52,218 bases of DNA from DATATB01 sp036268995 (GTDB lineage Bacteria > Planctomycetota > Planctomycetia > Pirellulales > PNKZ01), in the NCBI GenBank assembly GCA_036268995.1, contig DATATB010000066.1:1-52218 (forward strand), written 5' to 3'. The translations under genes were made by a program, and so were the position numbers. How positions within the stretch are numbered: the stretch's first letter is position 1; each line of letters starts with the position of its first letter. A model generated the notes under the pieces. That model was not told where the DNA came from. It saw only the letters and a program-made list of their open reading frames with translations, and did not search any database. Positions 35,131 through 43,784 of the stretch are shown piece after piece.

Positions 35131-35960
35131 GGGTTTCCTTCTTGAGTGGCCACCGTTGGCACGCCGGCTTCCATATTTGCGCGGGGCGTGTCATCACGCC
35201 CGAGCATGCTGAGATTCTCGCGCATGCCGCGAATCAACAAGCCGGCATCGGTCCCCAGACCGACCACCTGAAAGCCCTGGGCAACTCGTTGCTGCAAATT
35301 TTCCTGGCTCGTAGCCATCACGCCGCATGATTTGCCGGCCGCCTGGATACTGTTCTTGAGCTTCAGGATCTCGTCGGCGATGCCGGGACCCTCCCACTGA
35401 CCACGATAGCCCGCGGAAGCGGAGTAGTCGGCGGGGCCAAAGAAGAAAACCTCGACTCCCTCGACGGCCAGCATGGCGGGCACCTGGCTGGCCGCGCGAA
35501 CCGTCTCGATGATCGGCACAACGAGGACGTGGTCATTGGCTTCCGTCGCATGCTCCAGGAACGCCTGGCCCCAGACCGTGGCCCGTTCCGCTCCGATCCC
35601 ACGCATGCCTTCCGGCGGGTAGCGGCAAAAACGGACCGCTTGCCGTAACTGTTCGGCCGACTCGATCCATGGGATCACGATCCCATCGGCGCCCAGGTCC
35701 AACGCGCGCTTGATCAGCCCCCCATTGAGCTCCGCGATCCGTACGAGCACGACGGTCGAACTGCGAACGGCGGCCCGCAGGTGGGCAACGATCTCTTGCC
35801 AGTCCAGATGGCCGTGCTCGGCATCGACGACCACCCAGTCCAGGCCGAGCGCCACCGCGATTTCGGTGATGCTCGGCGAATCGAGCGTGACCCACAGCCC
35901 GATCGCCGGCCGGTGGGCGGCAAGGCCGCGTCGAAAACCGCTGATGGCTGCGATGTTCAT
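35127..35960 (-). CDS. HpcH/HpaI-family aldolase
   Basis: A 277-residue class II aldolase of the HpcH/HpaI (citrate lyase beta-like) TIM-barrel family, which cleaves 2-keto-3-deoxy or related acids to pyruvate and an aldehyde. Typical motifs are 'GLWVTLDSPSITEI', 'DWVVVDAEHGHLDW', 'GADGIVIPWIESAEQ' and 'VPIIETVRAASQ' with the metal-binding Glu, then 'FFFGPADYSAS' with the metal Asp. ATG 35960 matches the usual N-terminus; ATG 35996 is possible. It is followed by the dehydrogenase with an ATGA overlap. Confidence 0.88.
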   Translation of the reverse strand: MNIAAISGFRRGLAAHRPAIGLWVTLDSPSITEIAVALGLDWVVVDAEHGHLDWQEIVAHLRAAVRSSTVVLVRIAELNGGLIKRALDLGADGIVIPWIESAEQLRQAVRFCRYPPEGMRGIGAERATVWGQAFLEHATEANDHVLVVPIIETVRAASQVPAMLAVEGVEVFFFGPADYSASAGYRGQWEGPGIADEILKLKNSIQAAGKSCGVMATSQENLQQRVAQGFQVVGLGTDAGLLIRGMRENLSMLGRDDTPRANMEAGVPTVATQEGNP

Positions 35961-36009
35961 GCGCTTGACAGTAACGAAGTCCCCTCGCCGCTGCAAAGGC
36001 GAAGCGATT

Positions 36010-36029
36010 CCCAGGTGTAAACGCCTGGG
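36010..36029. repeat. Short inverted repeat CCCAGG...CCTGGG
   Basis: CCCAGG at 36010-36015 and CCTGGG at 36024-36029 form a small hairpin, followed by CTACGG. It resembles a short dispersed planctomycete repeat and lies between the divergent aldolase and DUF1080-ThuA genes. Its function is not evident. Confidence 0.4.
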
Positions 36030-36252
36030 CTACGGAAAACCGTTAGCCGCGCATCGGGGCCGAAGTGGCGCCATAACCGCCGCACAACCTCGTTGCGGCC
36101 GGGCGGGGGCGAGCCTAAACTGATGATCTGCAAAACAGGCCGCGGGCATGGCCCGGCGTCCCGCCTTCCCCCCCCAATTACGAACCGCGGCACCGTCGTG
36201 CCGGCGTGGCTCACCCCCCTGAACAATCTGCGGTAACGGGAGACATCATCTT

Positions 36253-37923
36253 ATGCGTTGGACTTTTCGCAGGTATTGGCTGCCGGTGGCAGCACTGGCC
36301 ACTGTGGCGTGCATGTTGCCTTGGGCCCTTTCGCCAGCCGCGGCCGAGGGTGTTCAGCAGGCTGGCGAAGACGGCTTCGTTTCGATCTTCGACGGCGAGT
36401 CGCTGAAAGGCTGGGACGGCAATCCCGACTTCTGGCGCGTGGAAGACGGTACGATCACCGGCCAGACCACGGCCGAAAAACCGACCAAGGGCAACACGTT
36501 CATCATTTGGCGCGGCGGCCAGTTGGGCGATTTCGAGCTGAAAATCGACTTCAAGCTCACGAACCACAACTCGGGCGTGCAGTACCGCAGCTTCGAAGTG
36601 CCCGACCAGAAGTGGGTTGTCGGCGGCTACCAGGCCGACTGCGACGGCGACCGCAAGTACACCGGGGCGATTTACGGCGAGAAGTTCCGCGGCTTGCTGG
36701 CACTGCGCGGCCAAAAGACCGTCGTCGGCGAAAACCATAAGCCCAAGGTCGTGGGCAGCGTGGGCGATCCCGATGAGCTCAAAAGCCACATCAAGACCGA
36801 CGACTGGAACCATTATCACATCATCGCCAAGGGCTTTCACTTCGTTCAAAAGATCAACGGCGTGACGATGTCGGAAATGACCGACGAGGACGCTGCCCAG
36901 CGGCGGGCCAGCGGCATCCTGGCTTTGCAACTGCACGCCGGTCCGCCGATGAAGGTGCAGTTCCGCAACATCCGGCTCAAGCAGTCGGCCATGGCTTCGC
37001 AAGCTTCGATCCCGCCAGGCAGTATCCAAGTCGACGGCCGGAAAAAGATCGTGTTCGTGGCCGGCACGCCGAGTCATGGATTCGGCCAGCACGAGCATCG
37101 GGCGGGTTGCATGCTGCTGGCCAAGGCGCTCAACGACAGCGGTTTGGTCCAGGCCAAAGTTACCGCCGGCGGCTGGCCGACGGACGAGTCGGTGCTGGAT
37201 GATGCCGACGCGATCGTGATCTACGCCGACGGCGGAGCCAAGCACCCGATGATTTCCAACTCGCAGCATCCGCAGAGCCTGGAGCATCTCGGCAAGCTGA
37301 TGCACAAGGGCGTGGGCCTGGTTTGCATTCATTATGCGGTGGAAGTGCCCAAGGGACTGGCGGGCGACGCCTTGCTGGACTTTATCGGTGGCTACTTCGA
37401 GCCGTTTTGGTCGGTCAATCCGCACTGGGTGGCCGACTACAAAAGCTTGCCCGATCACGCGATTGCCCGCGGCGTGAAGCCGTTTGGCATCAACGACGAG
37501 TGGTACTATCACATGCGCTTTCGGCCGGGCATGGTTGGCGTGACGCCGATCCTCACAGCCGTGGCGCCGGCCAGCTCGCTCAGTCGGCCCGACGGCGCGC
37601 ACAGTGGTAATCCCGACGTGCGCGAAGCCGTGAAAAACGGCGAACCGCAGCACATGGCCTGGGCTTGCCAGCGGGCCGATGGCGGCCGCGGCTTTGGCTT
37701 CACCGGCGGGCACTTTCATTGGAACTGGGGTGACGACGATTTCCGCAAGACCGTGCTCAATGCCATCGTCTGGAGCGCCAAGCTCGACGTGCCCGTCGAC
37801 GGCGTGCCGTCGAAAACGCCCACCATCGACGAGCTGCTGGCCAATCTCGATCCGAAGAAGAAACCGGCCGACTTCGATCCCGCCAAAATCCAAAAGCAAC
37901 TGGACGAGCTGAATCAACGCTGA
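36253..37923 (+). CDS. Exported DUF1080 - ThuA fusion protein
   Basis: A 556-residue exported protein with a signal peptide (MRWTFRRYWLPVAALATVACML, cleavage near 'SPAAAEG'). Residues about 40-245 form a DUF1080 domain, a lectin-like beta-sandwich in the 3-keto-disaccharide hydrolase group: 'FVSIFDGESLKGWDGNPDFW', 'DFELKIDFKLTNHNSGVQYRS', 'VQFRNIRLKQ'. Residues about 260-520 form a ThuA-like domain of the class I glutamine-amidotransferase fold, a trehalose-utilisation family: 'KIVFVAGTPSHGFGQHEHR', 'GVGLVCIHYAVEVP', 'GFTGGHFHWNWGDDDFRK'. GGGAG at 36238-36242 supports ATG 36253. A role in processing oxidised disaccharides outside the cytoplasm is likely. Confidence 0.88.
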   Translation: MRWTFRRYWLPVAALATVACMLPWALSPAAAEGVQQAGEDGFVSIFDGESLKGWDGNPDFWRVEDGTITGQTTAEKPTKGNTFIIWRGGQLGDFELKIDFKLTNHNSGVQYRSFEVPDQKWVVGGYQADCDGDRKYTGAIYGEKFRGLLALRGQKTVVGENHKPKVVGSVGDPDELKSHIKTDDWNHYHIIAKGFHFVQKINGVTMSEMTDEDAAQRRASGILALQLHAGPPMKVQFRNIRLKQSAMASQASIPPGSIQVDGRKKIVFVAGTPSHGFGQHEHRAGCMLLAKALNDSGLVQAKVTAGGWPTDESVLDDADAIVIYADGGAKHPMISNSQHPQSLEHLGKLMHKGVGLVCIHYAVEVPKGLAGDALLDFIGGYFEPFWSVNPHWVADYKSLPDHAIARGVKPFGINDEWYYHMRFRPGMVGVTPILTAVAPASSLSRPDGAHSGNPDVREAVKNGEPQHMAWACQRADGGRGFGFTGGHFHWNWGDDDFRKTVLNAIVWSAKLDVPVDGVPSKTPTIDELLANLDPKKKPADFDPAKIQKQLDELNQR

Positions 37924-37962
37924 ATGACAGTAGAACCACGTCTCTATCTTGCAATTGGGAGA

Positions 37963-38028
37963 GGAACACTAATTATCACGAATTCCCGCTAATTCCGATT
38001 AGTGTTAATTAGCGCCGATTAGTGTTCC
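37963..38028. repeat. Hairpin repeat with GGAACACTAAT arms
   Basis: GGAACACTAAT at 37963-37973 is the exact inverse of ATTAGTGTTCC at 38018-38028. The 44 bases between repeat the GATTAGTGTT and CTAATTCCG words, so the element folds into a nested hairpin. It is AT-rich against a GC-rich background and sits between the DUF1080-ThuA and heme-protein genes. I recognise it as a common type of dispersed repeat in planctomycetes. Confidence 0.75.
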
Positions 38029-38082
38029 TTTGTCTTTTTCATTCCTCCTTCCGCATTTCCTTTCCACCCGGACCTCCCCTCC

Positions 38083-41000
38083 ATGATTCGTGTCGCTTCC
38101 CTCGCGGCTCTCGCCATTGCGTTGTGGTCTTCGAACTTTGCCTGTGCTGAAACCAAGTCGCCGCCGGCAGCTGGCGGCCGGCCAGCCGATGCGGTTGCCG
38201 CGCTGGACGTGGCGCCGGGCTTGGAGGCCACGCTGTTTGCCGCCGAGCCGATGCTCTTGAGTCCCTCGGATATCGACGTCGATCATTTGGGTCGCATCTG
38301 GGTGTGCGAAGTCGTCAACTATCGGCATCGCAACGGCACCCGGCCCGAGGGCGATCGCATTCTGATTCTCGAAGACACCGACCACGACGGCCGGGCCGAC
38401 AAGCAGACGGTCTTCTATCAGGGCCGCGACATCGATACGGCACTGGGCATCTGCGTCCTGGGCAATCGCGTGATCGTGTCGGTAGCGCCGGACATTTTTA
38501 TTCTGACCGACGTCGATGGCGACGGCCGGGCCGACAAAAAGGAGTCGCTGTTCACCAAGACCGGCCAGGCGCAGCACGATCATTCGACGCACGCCTTCGT
38601 GTTTGGGCCCGACGGCCGGCTGTACTGGAACATGGGCAACTCCGGCAAGGCCGTGTTCGACAAGCAGGGCCAGCCGGTGGTCGATCTTTATGGCCGCGCC
38701 GTGGTCGATAGCGGCAAGCCGTTTCGCGATGGCATGGCCATGAGCTGCGGCATGGATGGTAGCCGGTTCGAGGTGCTGGGCTACAACTTTCGCAACGATT
38801 ACGAGTTGGCCGTCGACGCCTTCGGCACGGTCTGGCAATCGGACAACGACGACGACGGCAACCGCGGCGTGCGGATCAACTACGTGATGGAGCACGGCAA
38901 TTTTGGCTACAAGGATGAGCTGACCGGCGCCGGCTGGAAGACGCCGCGCACGAATCTCGAAGCCGACGTCCCGCACCAGCATTGGCATCAGAACGATCCC
39001 GGCGTCGTGCCCAACGTGCTGCTCACCGGCGGCGGCTCGCCGACCGGCATCTGCGTGTACGAAGGCGAGTTGCTGCCGCCGGTGTTCCGCGGACAGCTTA
39101 TCCATTGCGACGCCGGCCCGAATGTTTGCCGAGCCTACACGCTCCAGCCCGACGGTGCTGGTTACAAGGCCGAGATCGTCAATATTCTCGACGGGAAGCG
39201 GGACCAGTGGTTCCGGCCGTCGGATGTGTGCGTCGCGCCCGACGGTTCGCTGATCGTGGCCGACTGGTACGACCCCGGCGTGGGCGGACACCGCATGGGC
39301 GACGTGGACAAGGGCCGCATCTTCCGCGTGGCCCCGCCGGGTGCCCGCTACGTGATGCCGAAATACGACTTCAGCACGCCAGCCGGTGCGGCGGATGCGC
39401 TCAAGAGTCCCAATCTCGCAGCCCGCTACCTGGCCTGGACTGCGCTGGAGTCGATGCACGAGAAGGCCGAGCCCGAGCTGCTCAAGCTGTATGCTTCGGC
39501 CAATCCGCGCTGGCGTGCCCGGGCACTCTGGCTGCTGGCGCGTCTGCCGGCCAGCGGGAAGCAGCATCTTGAGCGAGCGCTAAAGGACGCCGACGCAAAC
39601 ATTCGCATTGCCGCCTTGCGAGCCGTGCGCGAGCTGCAAGGCGAACTGCCGCCGGCCGTGAAACTGCTGGCCCACGATGCTTCGCCGCAGGTGCGCCGCG
39701 AATGTGCGCTGGCGCTGTATCACGACTCTTCGGCCGAGGCTGCGAAGCTGTGGGCCGAGTTGGCCTCGCAGCACGACGGACGCGACCGGTGGTATCTCGA
39801 AGCCCTGGGCATCGGCGCCGACGGCCAATGGGACGCCTGTCTGGCCGCGTGGCTGGCCAAAGTCAACGACCAGTGGAACACGCCGGCCGGGCGCGACATC
39901 ATCTGGCGCTCGCGAGGCTCGCATACGGCCGAGTACCTGGCCCGGATCATTGCCGATCCGGCCACGACCCGCGAGGAGCTGCCGCGTTACTTTCGGGCCT
40001 TTGACTTCCAGGCGACCGGCACGCGCGAGGCGCTGGTGCGATTGCTGGCGATGGGCAACGCGGGCGATGACAAACGCCAGGCATATATCATGGCCGAAAG
40101 TCTGAGCCGGTTTCCCAGCGACGCGCAATCGAAGCAAGAGCTGGCCCCGATTTTGGCGCGCGTGCTCGCCCGCGTGGAAGGCACCGAGGAATTCGTCCAC
40201 CTGGTCGACAAGTTCTCGCTGGCCGACCGCTATCCGCAAGTCCTGACCATCGCGCTGGCGCACCCCGACGAGCAATTGGGGATCGATGCCGTGCGCATCT
40301 TGCTAGCCAAGAAGGAGTGGAAACTGCTGGCCGCAGCGTTGAAGGATTCCCAGCAGGCGGCTAGTACCGTGCAGGTGTTGGGGAATTCCGAAAGTGCTGG
40401 CGCGGCCGGCCTGCTGCGCCGCGTGGTGACCGATGCCCAGCAGCCGCTCGAGCTGCGGCAAGCCGCCACCCGGGCCCTGGCCCGCTCGCGCAACGGCGGT
40501 ATGCAGCTTGTCGAGATGGCCGAAAAGAAAACGCTCGACGCGGCCCTGTTGCCGACGGCCGGCTTCGCCTTGCACGCGGCCGGTTATGGCAATCTCAAAG
40601 CCCAGGTCGACCGGCTGTTTCCGCTGCCGCCCAGCAAGGATGCCAAGCCGCTGCCGCCCGTGGCCGAACTGCTTCAGCGGAAGGGAGATAGCCGGCGGGG
40701 CAAGGTCGTGTTCGAAACCACCGGCACCTGCGCCAAATGCCACATTGTGGGTGGCCAGGGCAAGGAAGTCGGCCCCAATCTGTCCGAAATCGGCGGCAAG
40801 CTCAGCCGCGAAGCGCTTTTCGAATCGATCCTTTATCCCAGCGCCGGAATCAGTCACAATTATGAAGCCTACACGCTGGTCACCACCGACGGCACGGTGG
40901 CCACGGGCATTGTCACTTCGCAAACGCCCGAGGCCGTGACCATCAAAGGCATCGACGCCATCGTGCGCAGCTACAAGCGGTCGGAAGTCGAGCAACTGGA

Positions 41001-41130
41001 GAAGCAAAAGTTGTCACTCATGCCGGCCGATTTGCAGAAACTTTTGACCGCCGACGAACTCGTCGACGTGGTGCAGTATCTCGGAACGCTCAAGCCGGCC
41101 AAGCCCAGCAGCAAAACGGCGGCACGCTAG
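38083..41130 (+). CDS. Exported PVC-type heme-binding propeller/HEAT protein with C-terminal cytochrome c motif
   Basis: A 1015-residue secreted protein. After a signal peptide (MIRVASLAALAIALWSSNFACA) comes a membrane-bound-dehydrogenase-like beta-propeller (about 45-420: 'DIDVDHLGRIWVCEVVNYRHR', 'VDGDGRADKKESLF', 'FNYRND'-like 'YNFRNDYELAVDAFGTVWQSD'). A helical HEAT-like region follows (about 430-850). The C-terminus is a cytochrome c domain with Cys883-Ala-Lys-Cys886-His887, which would bind heme covalently. This architecture is hallmark planctomycete/Verrucomicrobia (PVC) and is thought to oxidise sugars or pass electrons in the periplasm. It stands between DUF1080-ThuA and a Tat-exported isomerase-like protein. 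Confidence 0.92.
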   Translation: MIRVASLAALAIALWSSNFACAETKSPPAAGGRPADAVAALDVAPGLEATLFAAEPMLLSPSDIDVDHLGRIWVCEVVNYRHRNGTRPEGDRILILEDTDHDGRADKQTVFYQGRDIDTALGICVLGNRVIVSVAPDIFILTDVDGDGRADKKESLFTKTGQAQHDHSTHAFVFGPDGRLYWNMGNSGKAVFDKQGQPVVDLYGRAVVDSGKPFRDGMAMSCGMDGSRFEVLGYNFRNDYELAVDAFGTVWQSDNDDDGNRGVRINYVMEHGNFGYKDELTGAGWKTPRTNLEADVPHQHWHQNDPGVVPNVLLTGGGSPTGICVYEGELLPPVFRGQLIHCDAGPNVCRAYTLQPDGAGYKAEIVNILDGKRDQWFRPSDVCVAPDGSLIVADWYDPGVGGHRMGDVDKGRIFRVAPPGARYVMPKYDFSTPAGAADALKSPNLAARYLAWTALESMHEKAEPELLKLYASANPRWRARALWLLARLPASGKQHLERALKDADANIRIAALRAVRELQGELPPAVKLLAHDASPQVRRECALALYHDSSAEAAKLWAELASQHDGRDRWYLEALGIGADGQWDACLAAWLAKVNDQWNTPAGRDIIWRSRGSHTAEYLARIIADPATTREELPRYFRAFDFQATGTREALVRLLAMGNAGDDKRQAYIMAESLSRFPSDAQSKQELAPILARVLARVEGTEEFVHLVDKFSLADRYPQVLTIALAHPDEQLGIDAVRILLAKKEWKLLAAALKDSQQAASTVQVLGNSESAGAAGLLRRVVTDAQQPLELRQAATRALARSRNGGMQLVEMAEKKTLDAALLPTAGFALHAAGYGNLKAQVDRLFPLPPSKDAKPLPPVAELLQRKGDSRRGKVVFETTGTCAKCHIVGGQGKEVGPNLSEIGGKLSREALFESILYPSAGISHNYEAYTLVTTDGTVATGIVTSQTPEAVTIKGIDAIVRSYKRSEVEQLEKQKLSLMPADLQKLLTADELVDVVQYLGTLKPAKPSSKTAAR

Positions 41131-41160
41131 AATTCAAACCCTCGACGAAAGGTTCAAGAT

Positions 41161-42129
41161 ATGGACGCCAGTGGAAATCAAAATGCGGCGGATCTCGGTA
41201 ATCGCTGGTCGCGGCGGCATCTGTTGTCGCTGGCTGCGGCCGGAGCGGCGGGCATGACGCAGATTCCAAAGGTCGCCGCCGCCGCGGTGCAGTCGCCGGC
41301 TGTGAAGAACGGCCGGATCAAGCAGTCGATCGTGTTCTGGTGCTTCAACGTTGCCGGCGAACGGTGGGACATCGAAACGATGTGCCGCGTGACCAAGGGT
41401 TTGGGCTGCCCCTCGGTCGAAATCGTCGACCCGAAGGAATGGGGCGTGCTCAAGCAGCACGGGCTAATCTGCGCCATTGCTCCCAACGGCATGCCCGGCG
41501 CCCCGTTCATGAAGGGCTTTAATAATCCCAAGTACCATGACGAGGTGATTGCCCGCACGAAGAAAACGATCGACGCCTGCGCCGATGCCGGCTTCCCCAG
41601 CGTGATTGCCTTCACCGGCTACAAATGGCGCGATGCCGAAGACCCCAAAAGCGGCGAGATCAGTCGCGAAGAGGGGGCCGACAACTGCGTGGCAGGGCTG
41701 AAAAAGATCATGCCCTACGCCGAGGAAAAAGGCGTGACCATCTGCGTCGAGCATCTCAACACGCGCGACAATACGCATCCCATGAAAGGCCATCCCGGCT
41801 ACCAGGGCGACGACGTCGACTACGTGGCCGAAATCCTGCGCCGCGTCGATTCGCCGCGGGCGAAGTTGCTGTTCGACGTCTATCACGTGCAGATCATGAA
41901 CGGCGACATCATTCGCCGCATCGGTCAGCTCAAGGACGTCATCGGCCACGTACACACGGCCGGCGTGCCCGGCCGCGGCGAGCTGGATGCCGACCAGGAA
42001 GTGCAGTATCCGCCGATCATGCGCAAGCTGCTGGAAGTCGGCTACACCGGCTACGTGGGCCAGGAGTTCATTCCCACCCGCAACCCGCTGGAAGGCCTGC
42101 AACAGGCCATCTCCCTGTGCGACGTGTGA
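41161..42129 (+). CDS. Tat-exported hydroxypyruvate-isomerase-like TIM-barrel protein
   Basis: A 322-residue sugar-phosphate isomerase/epimerase family (AP endonuclease 2-like) protein. A twin-arginine signal (SRRHLLSLAAAGAAG) predicts export in a folded state. Barrel motifs include 'VTICVEHLNTRDN' with the metal-binding Glu, 'AKLLFDVYHVQIMNGD' with Asp and His, 'GHVHTAGVPGRGELD' and 'GYVGQEFIPT' with the last metal Glu. These match hydroxypyruvate isomerase (Hyi) relatives. GAAAGG lies upstream of ATG 41161, 30 bases after the heme-protein stop, so the two are probably one operon. Confidence 0.88.
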   Translation: MDASGNQNAADLGNRWSRRHLLSLAAAGAAGMTQIPKVAAAAVQSPAVKNGRIKQSIVFWCFNVAGERWDIETMCRVTKGLGCPSVEIVDPKEWGVLKQHGLICAIAPNGMPGAPFMKGFNNPKYHDEVIARTKKTIDACADAGFPSVIAFTGYKWRDAEDPKSGEISREEGADNCVAGLKKIMPYAEEKGVTICVEHLNTRDNTHPMKGHPGYQGDDVDYVAEILRRVDSPRAKLLFDVYHVQIMNGDIIRRIGQLKDVIGHVHTAGVPGRGELDADQEVQYPPIMRKLLEVGYTGYVGQEFIPTRNPLEGLQQAISLCDV

Positions 42130-42177
42130 GCGTCTCGAAATAAGTTCTGAAGCACTCGAGCCATCGGGGGGCGGAAG

Positions 42178-42963
42178 ATGCGAACGTATGGGTTGCTGCT
42201 GCTGGGCCTGCTGGCCGTCGGCTGCTCGAAAAGCGAACCGCTCGAGAAGGACAATCGCGCCGTCAGCGTTTGGGCTGCGGCCAGTGCGGCGGGCACGGTC
42301 GACGATCTCGACGACGATTTTGAGAACGAGACCGGCATCGACGTCGAAGTGGTGCCGGGCCCGTCCAGCGGGCTGGCCAAGCAGATTGTCGAGGGCGCCA
42401 AGGCCGACCTGTTTCTATCGGCCGACAAGGAAATGGCCGACTACTTGGCCCAGAAGGGGCTGGTCGCCAAACGCAAAGATCTGCTCACCAACAAGCTGGT
42501 GGTGATCATTGCCTCGGATTCCCCGCTCCAGATCACGCAATTGTCGGATCTGACCGACAAGCAGGTGCGGCGCATCGCGCTGGCCGAGCCCAAGGTGCCG
42601 GCCGGCGAATATGCGCGGCAGGCGCTGAAAAATGCCGGCGTGCTGGATGCGGTCGAGAAGAAGTCGATCGGCGGCGTCGACGTGTTGGCCACGCTCAAGT
42701 ACGTGGCGCTGCACGAGGCCGATGCGGGTATCGTCTACTGGAGCGATACGCTGGGAAACTCGAAGGTGCAGGTGGCCTACGATATTCCCGACAAGATGCA
42801 CGAACCGATTGTGTATCCCCTGGTCTTGCTCAAGCAGGGCGCCAATCGGGAGAACGTCCGCCGCTTCTACGATTATTTGAGCTCGCCCAAGGCGGGAGAC
42901 AAGTTCCGCTCGGCCGGTTTCGACACGATCGACACGGGCGAAATGCTCTACTACAAGCAATGA
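42178..42963 (+). CDS. modA: Molybdate ABC transporter substrate-binding lipoprotein (ModA)
   Basis: A 261-residue periplasmic-binding lipoprotein: 'LLLGLLAVGC' is a signal with a lipobox ending at Cys16. The ModA pattern is clear in 'VSVWAAASAAGTVDDLDDDFE', 'PSSGLAKQIVEGAKADLFLSADKE', 'LAEPKVPAGEYARQAL', 'YVALHEADAGIVYWSD' and 'RFYDYLSSPKAGDKFRSAGF'. The Ser of 'AASAAG' and 'SSG' and the Tyr of 'GIVYWSD' contact the oxyanion in known ModA proteins. It binds molybdate or tungstate. GGGGGGCGGAAG lies just before the ATG. The stop overlaps a 14-codon ORF as ATGA. Confidence 0.9.
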   Translation: MRTYGLLLLGLLAVGCSKSEPLEKDNRAVSVWAAASAAGTVDDLDDDFENETGIDVEVVPGPSSGLAKQIVEGAKADLFLSADKEMADYLAQKGLVAKRKDLLTNKLVVIIASDSPLQITQLSDLTDKQVRRIALAEPKVPAGEYARQALKNAGVLDAVEKKSIGGVDVLATLKYVALHEADAGIVYWSDTLGNSKVQVAYDIPDKMHEPIVYPLVLLKQGANRENVRRFYDYLSSPKAGDKFRSAGFDTIDTGEMLYYKQ

Positions 42964-43004
42964 GCCCCCGTCTTCGTGCGATGAGCCCTGCTTTGATGCA
43001 ATGA
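42960..43004 (+). CDS. 14-codon ORF linking modA and modC, possible modB remnant
   Basis: An ATG at 42960 overlaps the modA TGA (ATGA) and opens a frame of 14 codons (MSPRLRAMSPALMQ) that ends in a TGA overlapping the modC ATG (ATGA at 43001-43004). ModA-ModB-ModC is the standard order, so this is where the permease gene would be. The double coupling suggests the tiny frame is translated. It could be a modB deletion scar or a spacer that keeps modC translation coupled to modA. Confidence 0.45.
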   Translation: MSPRLRAMSPALMQ

Positions 43005-43684
43005 GTCTGATCGAGTTCGATTGCCGGCTGCGCTATCCTTCCGGCTTCCTGGTGGACGCAGCCTTTGCCTCCGACAGCCCGGTCACGGTGCTGTTTGGTC
43101 CCTCGGGCAGCGGCAAGACCTCGATTCTGTCGATGATCGCCGGCTTGCGCAGGCCCGAGGCGGGCATCATCCGCTGCCGCCAACGCGAGCTGTTCAATTC
43201 GACCACCGGCGTCAACCTGCCGCCGGAAGCGCGCAAGATGGGCTATGTCTTTCAGGAGCGGCTGCTGTTTCCGCATCTGAACGTGCGCGAGAACTTGCTG
43301 TACGGAGCGCGGCGCCGGCAGCGCGCGGCGCGCACCTTCGACTTGCAGCACGTGGTCGACGTCTTCGAACTCGGCGAGCTGCTGAATCGCGCCCCGCATA
43401 CGCTCTCCGGAGGTCAGCGGCAGCGCGTCGCCTTGGGCCGGGCCCTGCTCAGCGGTCCCGAACTGTTGCTGCTGGACGAGCCGCTGGTTTCGATCGAAGA
43501 CGCGCTCAAGGATCGCGTGCTCGAATTTCTCCAGCGCGTGCTCGCCGAGTGGCAAGTGCCCACCATCCTCGTATCGCACGACGCGACCGAGGTCGCACGG
43601 CTGGGCCGCACCGTCATCGAGCTGTCGGCCGGCCGCATTGTCCGCTCGCAGCCCACGGAAGGGCAGGCCAAGGGTGCCGTTTGA
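43001..43684 (+). CDS. ABC transporter ATP-binding protein, ModC-like
   Basis: A 227-residue ATPase with Walker A 'FGPSGSGKTS' (Lys39), Q-loop 'GYVFQERLLFPHL', signature 'LSGGQRQRVALGRALL', Walker B 'LLLLDEP' and switch His in 'ILVSHDATEV'. The D-loop reads 'LVSIEDALK' rather than SALD. 'GYVFQERLLFPHLNVREN' is typical of ModC, but the C-terminal molybdate-binding (MOP) domain of full-length ModC (about 350 residues) is absent. It directly follows modA with no permease gene between, so its membrane partner must be encoded elsewhere. Confidence 0.85.
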   Translation: MSLIEFDCRLRYPSGFLVDAAFASDSPVTVLFGPSGSGKTSILSMIAGLRRPEAGIIRCRQRELFNSTTGVNLPPEARKMGYVFQERLLFPHLNVRENLLYGARRRQRAARTFDLQHVVDVFELGELLNRAPHTLSGGQRQRVALGRALLSGPELLLLDEPLVSIEDALKDRVLEFLQRVLAEWQVPTILVSHDATEVARLGRTVIELSAGRIVRSQPTEGQAKGAV

Positions 43685-43784
43685 CCGCGAGGTTTGGCCG
43701 CTTCGTTTGACCGTGACTGCGTCCATCGCCTAAGCTTCCTTGCTGAACGAACGATCCTCCGACGCCACAGCTTGCGAGACGCCG

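Noticed and set aside
36211..37917. Minus-strand frame of 568 codons
   Set aside because: Exactly mirrors the DUF1080-ThuA gene, whose signal peptide and domains are unmistakable.
38005..39567. Minus-strand frame of 520 codons
   Set aside because: Antisense to the heme propeller protein gene; no recognisable domain.
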